64,000 nucleotides of DNA from an uncultured Pseudomonadales bacterium (GCA_951813295.1 CATOTI010000002.1:1550001-1614000); one strand, 5' to 3'. Shown: positions 38,056 to 47,307, counted from the stretch's first letter. Program-made: numbers and translations. The notes: generated by a model not told the origin, from the sequence alone.

Positions 38056-38349
38056 CTAGCGGCGCGCCGCGTCCACTATCACGAGGTTCGACGTCGCCGC
38101 CTCGTGCCGGATCGCGGCAACGGGTTGGTAGTCCTTGTCGCCGAGGAAAGCTTCCGCGTGGCTGCGCGACGGGAACTCGATGATGACGAGGCGATGGTCG
38201 GGCCACTCGCCCTCCTCGACCGTCATTTCCCCGCCACGCACGAGATAAGCGCCGCCGTGGGCCTCGACGAATGGTGTCACGCGCGTGACGTATTCCCGGA
38301 ACGCTTGCGCATCGTGAACGTCGATGTCGGCGATGAGATAAGCGGGCAT
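38056..38349 (-). CDS. DUF1330 domain protein
   Basis: This 97-residue cytoplasmic protein has the ferredoxin-like alpha/beta fold of the DUF1330 / dimeric alpha-beta barrel group: MPAYLIADIDVHDAQAFREY at the start, GGAYLVRGGEMTVEEGEW in the middle and HRLVIIEFPSRSHAEAFL. The family function is unknown. It lies 29 bases downstream of the Lrp-type regulator on the same strand and may share its transcript. A hairpin spanning its stop codon could end transcription. Confidence 0.85.
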   Translation of the reverse strand: MPAYLIADIDVHDAQAFREYVTRVTPFVEAHGGAYLVRGGEMTVEEGEWPDHRLVIIEFPSRSHAEAFLGDKDYQPVAAIRHEAATSNLVIVDAARR

Positions 38350-38378
38350 GGCGATCTCCGTCGAAGCATCGCGTGATA

Positions 38379-38855
38379 CTAATCGAGCGGGATCTCGGTC
38401 GTATATTTCACCTGACGCAACGCAAACGTCGAGTTCAAGTTACCCACTTCCGGCAGGTGGACGAGCGTTGCCTTGAGCAGGTGTTCGTAAGCTTCGACGT
38501 CGCGCACCACGACGCGCAGGAGAAAGTCCCGTTCGCCCGAGACCGTATAGCACTCGACGATTTCCGGTACATCGGCGACGGCCTCTTCGAATCGGTTGAG
38601 CGCGTTCTCCTGGTGGCGCCTGAGCGTCACGTCGACAAAAACGTTGACGCCGAGCCCCAGCTTGTCCGCATCGAGTAGCGCAACCCGCCGGCGGATGAAG
38701 CCCGCTTCCGTCAGACGCTTGACGCGCCGCCAGCAAGGCGTGTGAGACAAGCCAACGCGCGCACCGAGATCCTGAATCGACAAATCGCCGCGTTCTTGCA
38801 GGGCGCGCAAAATCGCTCGATCGATTGAATCGAGCTTTTCGAATTCAAGCGCCAT
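38379..38855 (-). CDS. Lrp/AsnC-family transcriptional regulator
   Basis: The 158-residue protein has an N-terminal helix-turn-helix (LDSIDRAILRALQERGDLSI, LGARVGLSHTPCWRRVKRL) and a C-terminal RAM ligand-binding domain (VNVFVDVTLRRHQENAL, VVECYTVSGERDFLLRVVV-like). Such proteins sense amino acids. It is divergent from the indolepyruvate ferredoxin oxidoreductase gene, so regulation of aromatic amino-acid degradation is the most economical guess. The 141 bases between them contain short dyads that may be its operator. Confidence 0.93.
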   Translation of the reverse strand: MALEFEKLDSIDRAILRALQERGDLSIQDLGARVGLSHTPCWRRVKRLTEAGFIRRRVALLDADKLGLGVNVFVDVTLRRHQENALNRFEEAVADVPEIVECYTVSGERDFLLRVVVRDVEAYEHLLKATLVHLPEVGNLNSTFALRQVKYTTEIPLD

Positions 38856-38996
38856 TTAGGTAGTTCATCCTACGATTAGGTCCATCTAGGGATAATAATC
38901 TACGAACTAGCGAACCAAGCGCAAAGAAAGCAACGCGTCGCCTAGCGCATCGAGACTAGCATTTCCCTTGCCAAACGCGCTATCAGCGGAGGTCGT
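38856..38996. promoter_or_regulatory. Divergent control region, Lrp regulator / indolepyruvate oxidoreductase
   Basis: This AT-richer region carries an inverted pair tagttc (38861-38866) and gaacta (38904-38909), a dyad ccta/tagg at 38869-38880, and a gataat hexamer at 38891-38896 that could be a -10 box. A strong ribosome site, ggagg, at 38988-38992 precedes the oxidoreductase ATG at 38997. The operator role is inference. Confidence 0.4.
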
Positions 38997-41900
38997 ATGA
39001 ACGCCAAGCTCGAGGGTTCCGTCCTGCCGATCGAGTACTCACTCGATGCACGCTTCGCCGCGGTCTCGGGGACCGTTTTCCTCACCGGTATCCAGGCGCT
39101 CGTCCGCGTTCTCGTGGATCGCGAACGTCTCGATTCGATGCGGGGTCTCCAGACCGCCGGCTTCGTCTCCGGCTACCGCGGTTCGCCGCTCGGGGGCCTC
39201 GACATGACACTCGCGAAGGAAGGCGCGCGACTCGAACACCACCGGATCAAGTTCGAGCCGGGCATCAACGAAGATCTCGCCGCGGCCGCGGTTTGGGGCT
39301 CGCAGCAAGTCGGCCTCTTCCCCGGTGCGCTACACGACGGCGTGTTCAGCATGTGGTACGGCAAGGCACCGGGCCTCGATCTCTCATGCGATGCGTTCCG
39401 TCACGCGAACATGGCCGGTACCGCGTGCAACGGCGGGGTCCTCGCAGTCGTCGGCGACGACCCGAGCTGTAAATCCTCCTCCCTGCCGAGCTCGAGCCTT
39501 TTAACGCTACGCGACCTGATGGTCCCGATCCTCACCCCCGTCGACGTGCAGGACACCCTCGATCTCGGTCGCCTGGGGTTCGAGCTTTCGCGCTACTCGG
39601 GTGCCTGGACCGGCCTGATCGCTTCGGCCGACACGATGGACAGCGGCCAGTCGATCGACATTTCCCTCGATCGCCATCGCCACGATATCGCGGGCGACGC
39701 CGACGACGTCTCCATTCGACTCGAAGATTCGTCCATCGATCAGGAAGCGCGGATGGTGAGAAAACTCGACCGCGCGGCCCGATTTGCCACCAAAACGAAG
39801 ATCAATCGCATCGAGTCCGCCGAGGACCAGGCCGATATCGCCATCGTTACCTACGGCAAGACGTACGCGGACGTCCGCGAGACGCTGAGCCGCCTGGGCT
39901 TTGCGACCGTCGAAGACCTGACGACCGCTAGAATCCGCCTCGTCCGCTTCGGCATGCCGTGGCCGATCGATCCCGCCTTCGTTCAGGCGGCAGTCGATGG
40001 CGTCGCGCACGTCATCGTCGTCGAGGAAAAACACGCCTTCCTCGAAGACTCACTGAAAGCGACGCTCTTCGATCCCAGCCAGACACGTCCCCACATCACG
40101 GGTAAGCGCGATGCGAACGGCAACCGCCAGTTCGCCCCCTTCGGCACACTCGGCGTCGCCCATATCCAGCCGGTGTTCGCACGATACCTGGCTGAAAAGA
40201 TCGATCCCGCCATCACCTCGCGATGCCCCGAAGCGGACGCGTTCGACGCCGAGGCACCCGAGCGTAAACCCATCTTCTGCGCCGGCTGCCCGCACAGCAT
40301 CTCCGCCCGCTTGCCCGACGGCAGCCGCGCCACCGCCGGTATCGGTTGCCATTACATGGCGCAGTGGCTCGAGGAGAACACGGCGCTGACGACCCACATG
40401 GGCGCCGAAGGCACGACGTGGATCGGTCAATCGGCGTTTACGTCGGAAAAACACATCTTCGCGAACCTTGGCGATGGCACTTACGCACACTCGGGCATCC
40501 TCGCGATCCGCGCTTCGATCGTCGCGGGTGTCAACATCACCTACAAGATCCTCTACAACGACGCCGTCGCGATGACCGGCGGCCAGGCAGTCGACGGCGG
40601 TATCGACGTCGCCACGATCATCGAACAGGTTCGCGCCGAAGGTGTGCGTGTCATCCATGTCGTCACCGACGATCCTTCGAAGTACCGCGACGTGGATTAC
40701 CCGGTTTCCGATCGACGCGAACTCGATGCCGTGCAACGACAAATGCGCGACGTCGAAGGTTCCTCGGTGCTGATTTTCGATCAGACCTGCGCGGCCGAGA
40801 AGCGCCGCCGGCGTAAGCGCGGCAGCATGGAACCGCAAAAACGATTCGCTTTCATCAACACCGCCGTCTGCGACGACTGCGGTGATTGCAGCCGGATCTC
40901 CCACTGCGTCGCGATCGAACCGAAGCCGACCGCTTTGGGCCTGCGCCGCGCGGTGAACCAGAGCGTCTGCAATGGCGACCTCTCCTGCGTCGAGGGGTTC
41001 TGCCCCGCGTTTCTCACGATCGACGGTGCGCTCGACACGCCCGCGATCATGGACCGCCATTACCACCAACTACCGCCGCCGACGTTCCACCACCCAGACG
41101 GCTGCGACGTCCTCATCACGGGCGTCGGCGGCACCGGCATCGTCACCGTATCGCAGCTCCTCGGATATGCGGCTCACATCGAAGGGCTCAACGCCTCGAC
41201 GCTCGACATGACCGGTCTGGCCCAAAAGGGTGGCTCCGTTGTCGCTCATGTCCGCATGAGCCGCGATCCGATCGCGAGCAACCACATCTCCCCGGCAAGC
41301 GCCGACGTTCTGATCGCCGCGGACCTTGTCACAGCCGCACAGGCAGATGTGCTCTCCCTCGCTCGCGAGGAGACGTTCGCCTCCGTCAACAGCACCGTCG
41401 CACCCACTGCCGGCTACGTCCTCTACCGCGAGGTCGTCGACCCCGACAGTGCGCTGGGGCGATTACGCCGCGCCATCGGCTCGATCGAATCGCGCGACAT
41501 CGAGGCGGCGTCGCGAGAGGCGTTCGGCACAACCCAGTACGCCAACATCGTCTTACTGGGCCTCGCTTATCAGAGCGGCGCGATTCCGCTGTCGACGGCG
41601 TCCATCGAACAAGCCATCCAGGTCAATGGTGTCGAGATCGAGCGAAACATCGCCGCCTTTCGATTCGGCCGACTGCTCGCGATCAATCCGCACAACGACG
41701 CCACCGTGAAGCCGACCTTCGAAGACGAGCACCGCGTCCGACTCGACTACCTGGTCGATTACCAGAACGATGCGTTCGCGAACGCCTTCGACGCCTTCGT
41801 GCAGGAAATCGCCGCGCTCGAAGAGCGCACGTGTGGTGACCGCGGCGCCTTCACCGAAGCCGCCGCCGAAAGCTATTTCCACCTGCTCGCGATCAAGGAC

Positions 41901-42401
41901 GAATACGAGGTCGCGCGGCTCTCTCACCTGTCGGGCGACTCGAGCCTGGCCCGCGATCTCAAAGCGACGTTCGCGCCCGGCTTCAAACTCGCCTATCGCA
42001 TGGCGCCGCCGTTCCTCGGCGAAAAGAAGCGCAGCTTCGGTGCCTGGATCGCCCCGGTGTTCCGTGTGCTGGCTTCGATGAAACGGTTGCGCGGCTCACG
42101 ATTCGACCCGTTCCGCTCGAGTGCCGACCGACGCCTCGACGCATCCCTTCGGGAGCGCTTCAAGAATGATCTCGAACGACTCGGGGCGACGCTCGATGAG
42201 ACGAACCGACACGCGTACGCCGCCTATCTCGAGAAATTCCAGGAGATTCGCGGCTACGGCCACGTTCGCGCTCAGAACGCCGAACGGGTCCTCACTGAAC
42301 TCGACGGCGTCGGATTCGAGAAACCCGCCGAAGTTCGCGCGTCGTCAGTGACGGTCGCCCACGACCCCGTCCGCATCCAGGCGACGAACCTCGTCGGCTG
42401 A
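38997..42401 (+). CDS. Indolepyruvate ferredoxin oxidoreductase, fused alpha and beta subunits
   Basis: The enzyme oxidatively decarboxylates indolepyruvate and related aryl 2-oxoacids to acyl-CoA using thiamine diphosphate and iron-sulfur clusters, passing electrons to ferredoxin. The 1,134-residue protein joins parts that are separate IorA and IorB in archaea: the pyrimidine-type domain (AGFVSGYRGSPLGGLDM), the TPP-binding region (FANLGDGTYAHSG, ILYNDAVAMTGGQ), a cysteine-rich cluster region near 623-660 (CDDCGDC and CNGDLSCVEGFCP), and the gamma-type domain (ITGVGGTGIVTVSQLLGYAA). Its last 57 bases overlap the convergent CoA-transferase gene. An Lrp-type regulator is adjacent. Confidence 0.92.
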   Translation: MNAKLEGSVLPIEYSLDARFAAVSGTVFLTGIQALVRVLVDRERLDSMRGLQTAGFVSGYRGSPLGGLDMTLAKEGARLEHHRIKFEPGINEDLAAAAVWGSQQVGLFPGALHDGVFSMWYGKAPGLDLSCDAFRHANMAGTACNGGVLAVVGDDPSCKSSSLPSSSLLTLRDLMVPILTPVDVQDTLDLGRLGFELSRYSGAWTGLIASADTMDSGQSIDISLDRHRHDIAGDADDVSIRLEDSSIDQEARMVRKLDRAARFATKTKINRIESAEDQADIAIVTYGKTYADVRETLSRLGFATVEDLTTARIRLVRFGMPWPIDPAFVQAAVDGVAHVIVVEEKHAFLEDSLKATLFDPSQTRPHITGKRDANGNRQFAPFGTLGVAHIQPVFARYLAEKIDPAITSRCPEADAFDAEAPERKPIFCAGCPHSISARLPDGSRATAGIGCHYMAQWLEENTALTTHMGAEGTTWIGQSAFTSEKHIFANLGDGTYAHSGILAIRASIVAGVNITYKILYNDAVAMTGGQAVDGGIDVATIIEQVRAEGVRVIHVVTDDPSKYRDVDYPVSDRRELDAVQRQMRDVEGSSVLIFDQTCAAEKRRRRKRGSMEPQKRFAFINTAVCDDCGDCSRISHCVAIEPKPTALGLRRAVNQSVCNGDLSCVEGFCPAFLTIDGALDTPAIMDRHYHQLPPPTFHHPDGCDVLITGVGGTGIVTVSQLLGYAAHIEGLNASTLDMTGLAQKGGSVVAHVRMSRDPIASNHISPASADVLIAADLVTAAQADVLSLAREETFASVNSTVAPTAGYVLYREVVDPDSALGRLRRAIGSIESRDIEAASREAFGTTQYANIVLLGLAYQSGAIPLSTASIEQAIQVNGVEIERNIAAFRFGRLLAINPHNDATVKPTFEDEHRVRLDYLVDYQNDAFANAFDAFVQEIAALEERTCGDRGAFTEAAAESYFHLLAIKDEYEVARLSHLSGDSSLARDLKATFAPGFKLAYRMAPPFLGEKKRSFGAWIAPVFRVLASMKRLRGSRFDPFRSSADRRLDASLRERFKNDLERLGATLDETNRHAYAAYLEKFQEIRGYGHVRAQNAERVLTELDGVGFEKPAEVRASSVTVAHDPVRIQATNLVG

Positions 42402-43544
42402 GAGTCCGAGATCGCCGGCGATCACGTCGACCGTGTGCTCGCCCAGTAGCGGTGCCGGCTCAATGGGCACGGAACTGCCCGACATTCGCGCTGGCCAGCC
42501 GAGCAGCCTGACGTCGCCATGTTCCGCGTGATGAACCTCGTGAACAAAATCGCGCGATAACAGATGGGGATCCGTGAAGAGTTCGTGGGTTTCATTCACC
42601 GGGCTCGCACAGACGCCGGCCCGCGCCAACATTTCAGCAGCTTCCCGCTTGGTGAGCTGGGTCGACCACGCTTCGACCTTGGCGGCAAACGCCGCCCGGT
42701 TTTCGATCCGCTTCGCCAGCGTCGAAAACCGCTCGTCGTCCAGGAGATCCGGTTCCCCGATCACCTCGAGCACCGCGCGCCACATCCTCGGATTCACAGC
42801 CATGATGAAAACGAAGTCGTTCGGCCCGAACGGTTTGCACGGATAGAGCGAAACAAACGGGTTGGTGCCGTTGCCGTCGCGCTGTGTAGGGACGTTGCCA
42901 AACTCCGTGCGCGAGATCGCGGTGCGCATGTAGTAGGTCATCGCCTCCTGCATCGAAAGCTCGATGACCTGGCCTTCGCCGGTACGTTGTTTCTGCGCCC
43001 AGGCAGCGGTAATCGCCAACGCCGCCTGCATTCCCGTCCCCGCGTCACCCATCGTGGGTCCCGGCCGCATCGGCGGGCCATCACGTTCGCCCGTGATCGA
43101 GAAGGCGCCGGCGGCGGCTTGCGCGACCATGTCCATACACTTGAAGTCGGCGTGCGGTCCCGAAGTCCCGAAACCCTTGATGCGCGCGTAGATGATGTCC
43201 GGCTTGATCTCGCGCATCACGTCGTAGCCCATGTCGAGCTTCTCGACGACGCCGGGTCCGTAGTTCTCGACGAAGACGTCGTAGTGCGGAACCATCTCGA
43301 GCAGCAGGGCACGCCCCTCCGGGCGAGACAAATCGATCGTGACACTGCGTTTGTTGCTGTTCCACGCGACGAAATACTCGGTATCGATCGGCGCGCCACG
43401 GGCTCGGCCACGGCCCGGATCGCCGACCTCCGGTTGCTCGATCTTGACGACCTCGGCCCCGAGCCATGCGAGGCTCTGTGTGCAGCAGGTACCGGCTTCC
43501 CACTGCGTCATATCCAGAATCCGCATTCCCGAAAGCGCTGCCAT
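42345..43544 (-). CDS. CaiB/BaiF family CoA-transferase
   Basis: Class III CoA-transferases move CoA between acyl groups via an acyl-aspartyl intermediate. The protein has the family start LSGMRILDMTQWEAGTCCTQ, the CoA-binding segment WNSNKRSVTIDLSRPEGR, the catalytic aspartate in GPTMGDAGTGMQAAL, and GEGQVIELSMQEAM. The ATG at 43544 gives 399 residues. The substrate is unknown. It is convergent with the indolepyruvate oxidoreductase and overlaps it by 57 bases; a link to acyl-CoA made by that enzyme is possible but unproved. Confidence 0.92.
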   Translation of the reverse strand: MAALSGMRILDMTQWEAGTCCTQSLAWLGAEVVKIEQPEVGDPGRGRARGAPIDTEYFVAWNSNKRSVTIDLSRPEGRALLLEMVPHYDVFVENYGPGVVEKLDMGYDVMREIKPDIIYARIKGFGTSGPHADFKCMDMVAQAAAGAFSITGERDGPPMRPGPTMGDAGTGMQAALAITAAWAQKQRTGEGQVIELSMQEAMTYYMRTAISRTEFGNVPTQRDGNGTNPFVSLYPCKPFGPNDFVFIMAVNPRMWRAVLEVIGEPDLLDDERFSTLAKRIENRAAFAAKVEAWSTQLTKREAAEMLARAGVCASPVNETHELFTDPHLLSRDFVHEVHHAEHGDVRLLGWPARMSGSSVPIEPAPLLGEHTVDVIAGDLGLSADEVRRLDADGVVGDRH

Positions 43545-43604
43545 CACTCGCACTCGTCAACGTTATGTGGCCGCGTATCGTAACGCTTGCGTCCGTTCAG
43601 AACG

Positions 43605-44147
43605 TCAGAGCTGCATCCCGAGCAGAAAGTCGATGGCTTCGCGCAAGAGCGCGAGCATCACGAGGGCGGCGAGGACGTAACCGCCGACATAACCGAACGC
43701 CCGCCAACGCGACCCGCCGGCACCGTATTGCACCGCGTTGGTCAGACCGTAGAACAACAGAATCCAGACGACGGCGACCCCGATCTGCCTGACCCAGGTG
43801 AATGGTTCGATGATCGGCAGCGAGGCGAGACAGATGATCACGGCATCCGCGATCGCACTCATCAGAACGGCCGCGAGAGCCATTCGCAGAACCCGCGCCC
43901 GAACGGCGGACGTCTTGGGAAAGAGCCGCAATCCCAGTACAAAAAGGCTCAACTGGCTGACTACCTTGGCGAGAGCGTCCGGCAACGTGAAGCCGAAGAA
44001 CAGCATGCTCGACATGAGCGAGAAGACCACCGCGAACGCGATCGCGCCGTAGAACAGTCCTTTCGTGTAGGGCAGGCGTTCGGGCGAGCGGCGCAGGAGC
44101 GCGATCCCGATCGTGCTCATCAACATGCTCGACACAGGAAACGCCAC
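43605..44147 (-). CDS. Hypothetical inner membrane protein, about five helices
   Basis: This protein of up to 180 residues is strongly hydrophobic, with helices around GLFYGAIAFAVVFSLMSSML, LAKVVSQLSLFVLGLRL, LAAVLMSAIADAVIICLASL, IGVAVVWILLFYGL and YVGGYVLAALVMLALL. The pattern recalls Yip1-type membrane proteins, but no diagnostic motif is seen. The start is GTG at 44147 or ATG at 44125. It is divergent from the next membrane protein by 70 bases, and the two may be functionally linked. Confidence 0.6.
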   Translation of the reverse strand: MAFPVSSMLMSTIGIALLRRSPERLPYTKGLFYGAIAFAVVFSLMSSMLFFGFTLPDALAKVVSQLSLFVLGLRLFPKTSAVRARVLRMALAAVLMSAIADAVIICLASLPIIEPFTWVRQIGVAVVWILLFYGLTNAVQYGAGGSRWRAFGYVGGYVLAALVMLALLREAIDFLLGMQL

Positions 44148-44217
44148 ACGCCGCTCCGGTTTTCAACCAACCGACCAGACCGTATTCTGCATGAAGCGGG
44201 CCTGAATCCCATTCCCC

Positions 44218-45270
44218 ATGCTGCAACCCTTCGCCGACGTCATCGTCTTCGTCGTCAGTCTGCTCGACGCGCTGCCGGATGCCTGTCGCGCCATCCTGAG
44301 TGCCGCCGTGCTCGGCTACGTCGTCGTCGAGACGAGCAAACACATCAGTTCGCAGAAGGCGGGTTTCGGGCTCGCTTACCGCAAGACGGCACTTTTTTCG
44401 TTGCTCGCCATTCCGCTCACGATCTACTTCGTCTTGGACCTTCGGCTCGTGCTGATGGTGGAAGAAATGCCTTCCTACGTGGTGGTGCCGGACATCGCCG
44501 CTCTCATCGTCACGACAATCTGGTGCTTGGGCTTCGTCGGAAAACTCGGCTGGCGCGTCATCAGTGATCTCAAGCAGAAGACCGACTTCGAGCTGACGCC
44601 GCTCGACGAAAAGCTCGCGCTCCGCGTCGAGCGCTGGCAGTCGCGAATGGGCGACGTCGACGTCGAAGTCTTCCTCGGCGGAGTCGACGAGCCGACCTTC
44701 ATCGACCCCAATCGACTCGTGCTGCCACAGGCGGCGGGACGATGGGACCGCGGCGTTCAGGACGCCGTACTCCTGCATTCTTTTGCCGTCGCTCGACTGT
44801 CGCCACGCCTGTGGTATTGGGTCGCCGAAGTCGTAAGCGCCATGTACTGGCCGATCGTGAAGCTTCGCCTGCTACGCCAGCAGATCGTCACCGACATTCA
44901 GTTCTTTGCGGACGTCAAAGCCATCGCCTACTACAAGGACCGTCTCGGTTATTCCCGGGCGCTGCGCTATGTCGGCCAGTTCGTCGACTCGCTCTCGATC
45001 GCCGGAAAACCGCCATCGAACGCCTGGGGTGGCATCGATGCCTTGAACTCCCGTGCGGAGTTGCTCTTGAAGAGCGAGCACGCCGAACCTCACTACGACC
45101 GGGTCTTCTGGGCGCTGATGCAAGCGACCCTGACGGTCTTCCTGCTCACCGGTACGACGCTCGGCGTCGTACAGGAGCGCAAGGAGGTGAACTTCATGAA
45201 ACCCTGGGAATGGAACCGGATCACGTTGTCGAACGAATACGCCGAACGGCCCCTCGAGACGAAACGATAG
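44218..45270 (+). CDS. Membrane protein resembling an M56 (BlaR1-type) peptidase with a degenerate zinc site
   Basis: The 350-residue protein has hydrophobic helices near 5-35, 58-80, 90-110 and 270-290. The centre has the M56 layout: DPNRLVLPQ followed by DAVLLHSFAVARLSPRLWYW, where M56 enzymes have PrIvLP then a HExxH helix and a membrane segment ending W-P; here WPIVKLRLLRQQIVTDIQFF follows. The HExxH motif reads HSFAV (187-191), so the catalytic glutamate and second histidine are gone, and the usual downstream glutamate is also missing. I infer a non-catalytic M56 relative, perhaps a sensor. Similarity is by pattern only, so the family call is tentative. Confidence 0.5.
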   Translation: MLQPFADVIVFVVSLLDALPDACRAILSAAVLGYVVVETSKHISSQKAGFGLAYRKTALFSLLAIPLTIYFVLDLRLVLMVEEMPSYVVVPDIAALIVTTIWCLGFVGKLGWRVISDLKQKTDFELTPLDEKLALRVERWQSRMGDVDVEVFLGGVDEPTFIDPNRLVLPQAAGRWDRGVQDAVLLHSFAVARLSPRLWYWVAEVVSAMYWPIVKLRLLRQQIVTDIQFFADVKAIAYYKDRLGYSRALRYVGQFVDSLSIAGKPPSNAWGGIDALNSRAELLLKSEHAEPHYDRVFWALMQATLTVFLLTGTTLGVVQERKEVNFMKPWEWNRITLSNEYAERPLETKR

Positions 45271-45499
45271 CCGCGCGTCGCGCTCTGACAGGCGTCGCAA
45301 TCGGCGAAAGCGATGCGCCCTTCCATGAAAGAGACCCCTGATTCTCGGCCCACCCCAGACGCACGCGACGCTTAAGATCGCGCGGTATGATCGACGCGCC
45401 CGATACGAGTACGACTGGACGCCAAACATCGAAGCTCGTCGACCGGGCGGACAAGCAACAAAAACGGCGCCAACGGCGTCGCAAACCAGGGGAATCACC
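45271..45499. other. Intergenic region before the NIPSNAP/mevalonate cluster
   Basis: These 229 bases contain no gene with family support. They probably hold the promoter for the following genes. A ribosome site, agggga, lies just before the NIPSNAP ATG. No clear hairpin or promoter hexamers were recognised. Confidence 0.4.
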
Positions 45500-45817
45500 A
45501 TGTTTTACGAACTTCGCCGCTACAAGGTCCTCGACGGAAAGATGGACGACTGGGTCGAATTCATGGACGCCGAGATCATCCCGTTTCAAGTGAGTAAGGG
45601 AATGGTGATCACGGCGAGCTTTCGCGGCGAGGACGAATCGACCTACGTTTGGATGCGGCGCTTCGAATCCGAGCCCGAGCGCGAACGGCTCTACGCGGAC
45701 GTCTACGAGAGTGATGAGTGGCGCGACTACTTCACCCCCAAAGTAGGCGAGATGCTGGATCGATCCGCCATCGAGGTCACGCGCATCGTGCCGACGCCGC
45801 GATCCGTCGCCCAGTAG
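45500..45817 (+). CDS. NIPSNAP-family protein
   Basis: NIPSNAP proteins are small ferredoxin-like-fold proteins of mostly unknown bacterial function. The 105-residue sequence has the typical start MFYELRRYKVLDGKMDDWVE, then AEIIPFQVSKGMVITASF and TYVWMRRFESEPERERLYADV-type phrasing (within residues 44-70). No export signal is present. It ends 29 bases before the amidase start, on the same strand, and may lead the same operon. Confidence 0.88.
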   Translation: MFYELRRYKVLDGKMDDWVEFMDAEIIPFQVSKGMVITASFRGEDESTYVWMRRFESEPERERLYADVYESDEWRDYFTPKVGEMLDRSAIEVTRIVPTPRSVAQ

Positions 45818-45846
45818 ACGACTCGACACATCAGCCGGAGCGCCCC

Positions 45847-47298
45847 ATGACGGATTCGGATCTGACATTCGCCGCCGCCCACGCACTCGTCGCCAAGATC
45901 AAGACACGCGAGATCACGAGCCGCGAATTGACCGAGCACTTCCTCGGTCGGGTCGATCAGCACAACGAAACAGTGAACGCGATCGTCGCCGAGCGGCGGG
46001 AATTCGCGCTCAAGCGGGCCGACGCCGCGGATGCCGCCCTTGAACGCGGTGAAGATTGGCGACCCTTGCACGGATTGCCGATGACCGTGAAGGAGTCGTA
46101 CGCGATCGAAGGAATGCCGTCGACCTGGGGTGCCAAGCACCTCGAGGACAACATCGCGACGGCGAACGCCCTCGCGATTCAGCGCCTCGAAGCGGCCGGG
46201 GCGGTTATCTTCGGCAAGACCAACGTACCGCTCATGCTCGCTGATTTTCAGAGCTATAACGACGTCTACGGGACGACGAACAACCCCTGGCGCCTCGACT
46301 CGACCCCGGGCGGTTCGTCCGGCGGTTCGGCCGCTGCCCTCGCGAGCGGGATGTCGCCGCTCGAAGCCGGGTCGGACATCGGCGGGTCGATTCGCAACCC
46401 GGCCCATTTCTGCGGCGTCTTCGGCCACAAACCGACCTGGAACATGTTGCCGCCGCGCGGTCACGCGATGCCGGGCGTCCTGACACCGTCGGATATCTCC
46501 GTGATCGGACCGCTCGCCCGGTCTGCCCGTGACCTGGAAATCGCCGTGGACATCATGGCGGGTCCCGACGAAATCCAATCCCGCGGGATGTCGCTCGACC
46601 TCGCTCCGCTCGGTAAACGCATCGACGAACTCAACGTCGCTGTCTGGCGCGATGACGAATTCGCCCCGGTCGACGCGAGCGTTGCTGCACGGGTCGATCT
46701 CGTCGCCGACGCGCTCGCCAACGCCGGCGCCCAAGTCGACTGGGATGCACGGCCCGTCGATGCCGAGTACTCCCATACCGTCTATCAGACCCTCCTGACC
46801 GCCACGATGGCCTCACGCACGCCGGACGCCGACTACGACGAACTCGTCAAAGCGGCAGCGGCGCTCGATCCCACGGATGACAGCCGGCGGGCAAATCAGT
46901 ATCGCGCCCAGACGGTCCGGTTCCGCGACTGGAACGCCGTCAACGAACAACGCACGCACCTGCGCTGGGCTTGGCACGAGTTCTTCGGAAGCTACGACTT
47001 CCTGATCACGCCGATCATGGCGAACTCCGCCTTCCCGCATATGCAGGGGCCGGTTCGAGATCGCTTCATCGTGGTGAATAACGAACAACAAGCGTATTTC
47101 ACCCAGCTCTTCTGGGCGGGACTCACGGGTGCCGTCTATCTGCCGTCGACGATCATCCCGACCGGACCGGACAACGCCGGCCTGCCGATCGGCGTTCAGA
47201 TCATCGGTCCCGAGTACAGCGATCGAGCCATTCTGCAGCTCGCGCAGTACCTCGAAACCCAGGGATTCGCGTTTCAGGCGCCGCCCGCGTTCGCTTGA
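45847..47298 (+). CDS. Amidase-signature family amidohydrolase
   Basis: The enzyme hydrolyses an amide by the Ser-cisSer-Lys mechanism. The triad is visible: lysine in GLPMTVKESYAIEG, cis-serine in STPGGSSGGSAAALASG, and nucleophile serine in GSDIGGSIRNPAHFCG. The ATG at 45847 gives 483 residues; the frame is open upstream across the NIPSNAP gene but without family sequence. It lies nine bases ahead of the diphosphomevalonate decarboxylase gene, so it appears co-transcribed with the mevalonate genes. No known mevalonate step needs an amidase; the substrate is unknown. Confidence 0.93.
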   Translation: MTDSDLTFAAAHALVAKIKTREITSRELTEHFLGRVDQHNETVNAIVAERREFALKRADAADAALERGEDWRPLHGLPMTVKESYAIEGMPSTWGAKHLEDNIATANALAIQRLEAAGAVIFGKTNVPLMLADFQSYNDVYGTTNNPWRLDSTPGGSSGGSAAALASGMSPLEAGSDIGGSIRNPAHFCGVFGHKPTWNMLPPRGHAMPGVLTPSDISVIGPLARSARDLEIAVDIMAGPDEIQSRGMSLDLAPLGKRIDELNVAVWRDDEFAPVDASVAARVDLVADALANAGAQVDWDARPVDAEYSHTVYQTLLTATMASRTPDADYDELVKAAAALDPTDDSRRANQYRAQTVRFRDWNAVNEQRTHLRWAWHEFFGSYDFLITPIMANSAFPHMQGPVRDRFIVVNNEQQAYFTQLFWAGLTGAVYLPSTIIPTGPDNAGLPIGVQIIGPEYSDRAILQLAQYLETQGFAFQAPPAFA

Positions 47299-47307
47299 GA
47301 TCGACGA

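Noticed and set aside
38019..38066. Rho-independent terminators for the flanking genes
   Set aside because: The hairpins are strong but no T-run follows on either strand, so they are recorded as repeats.
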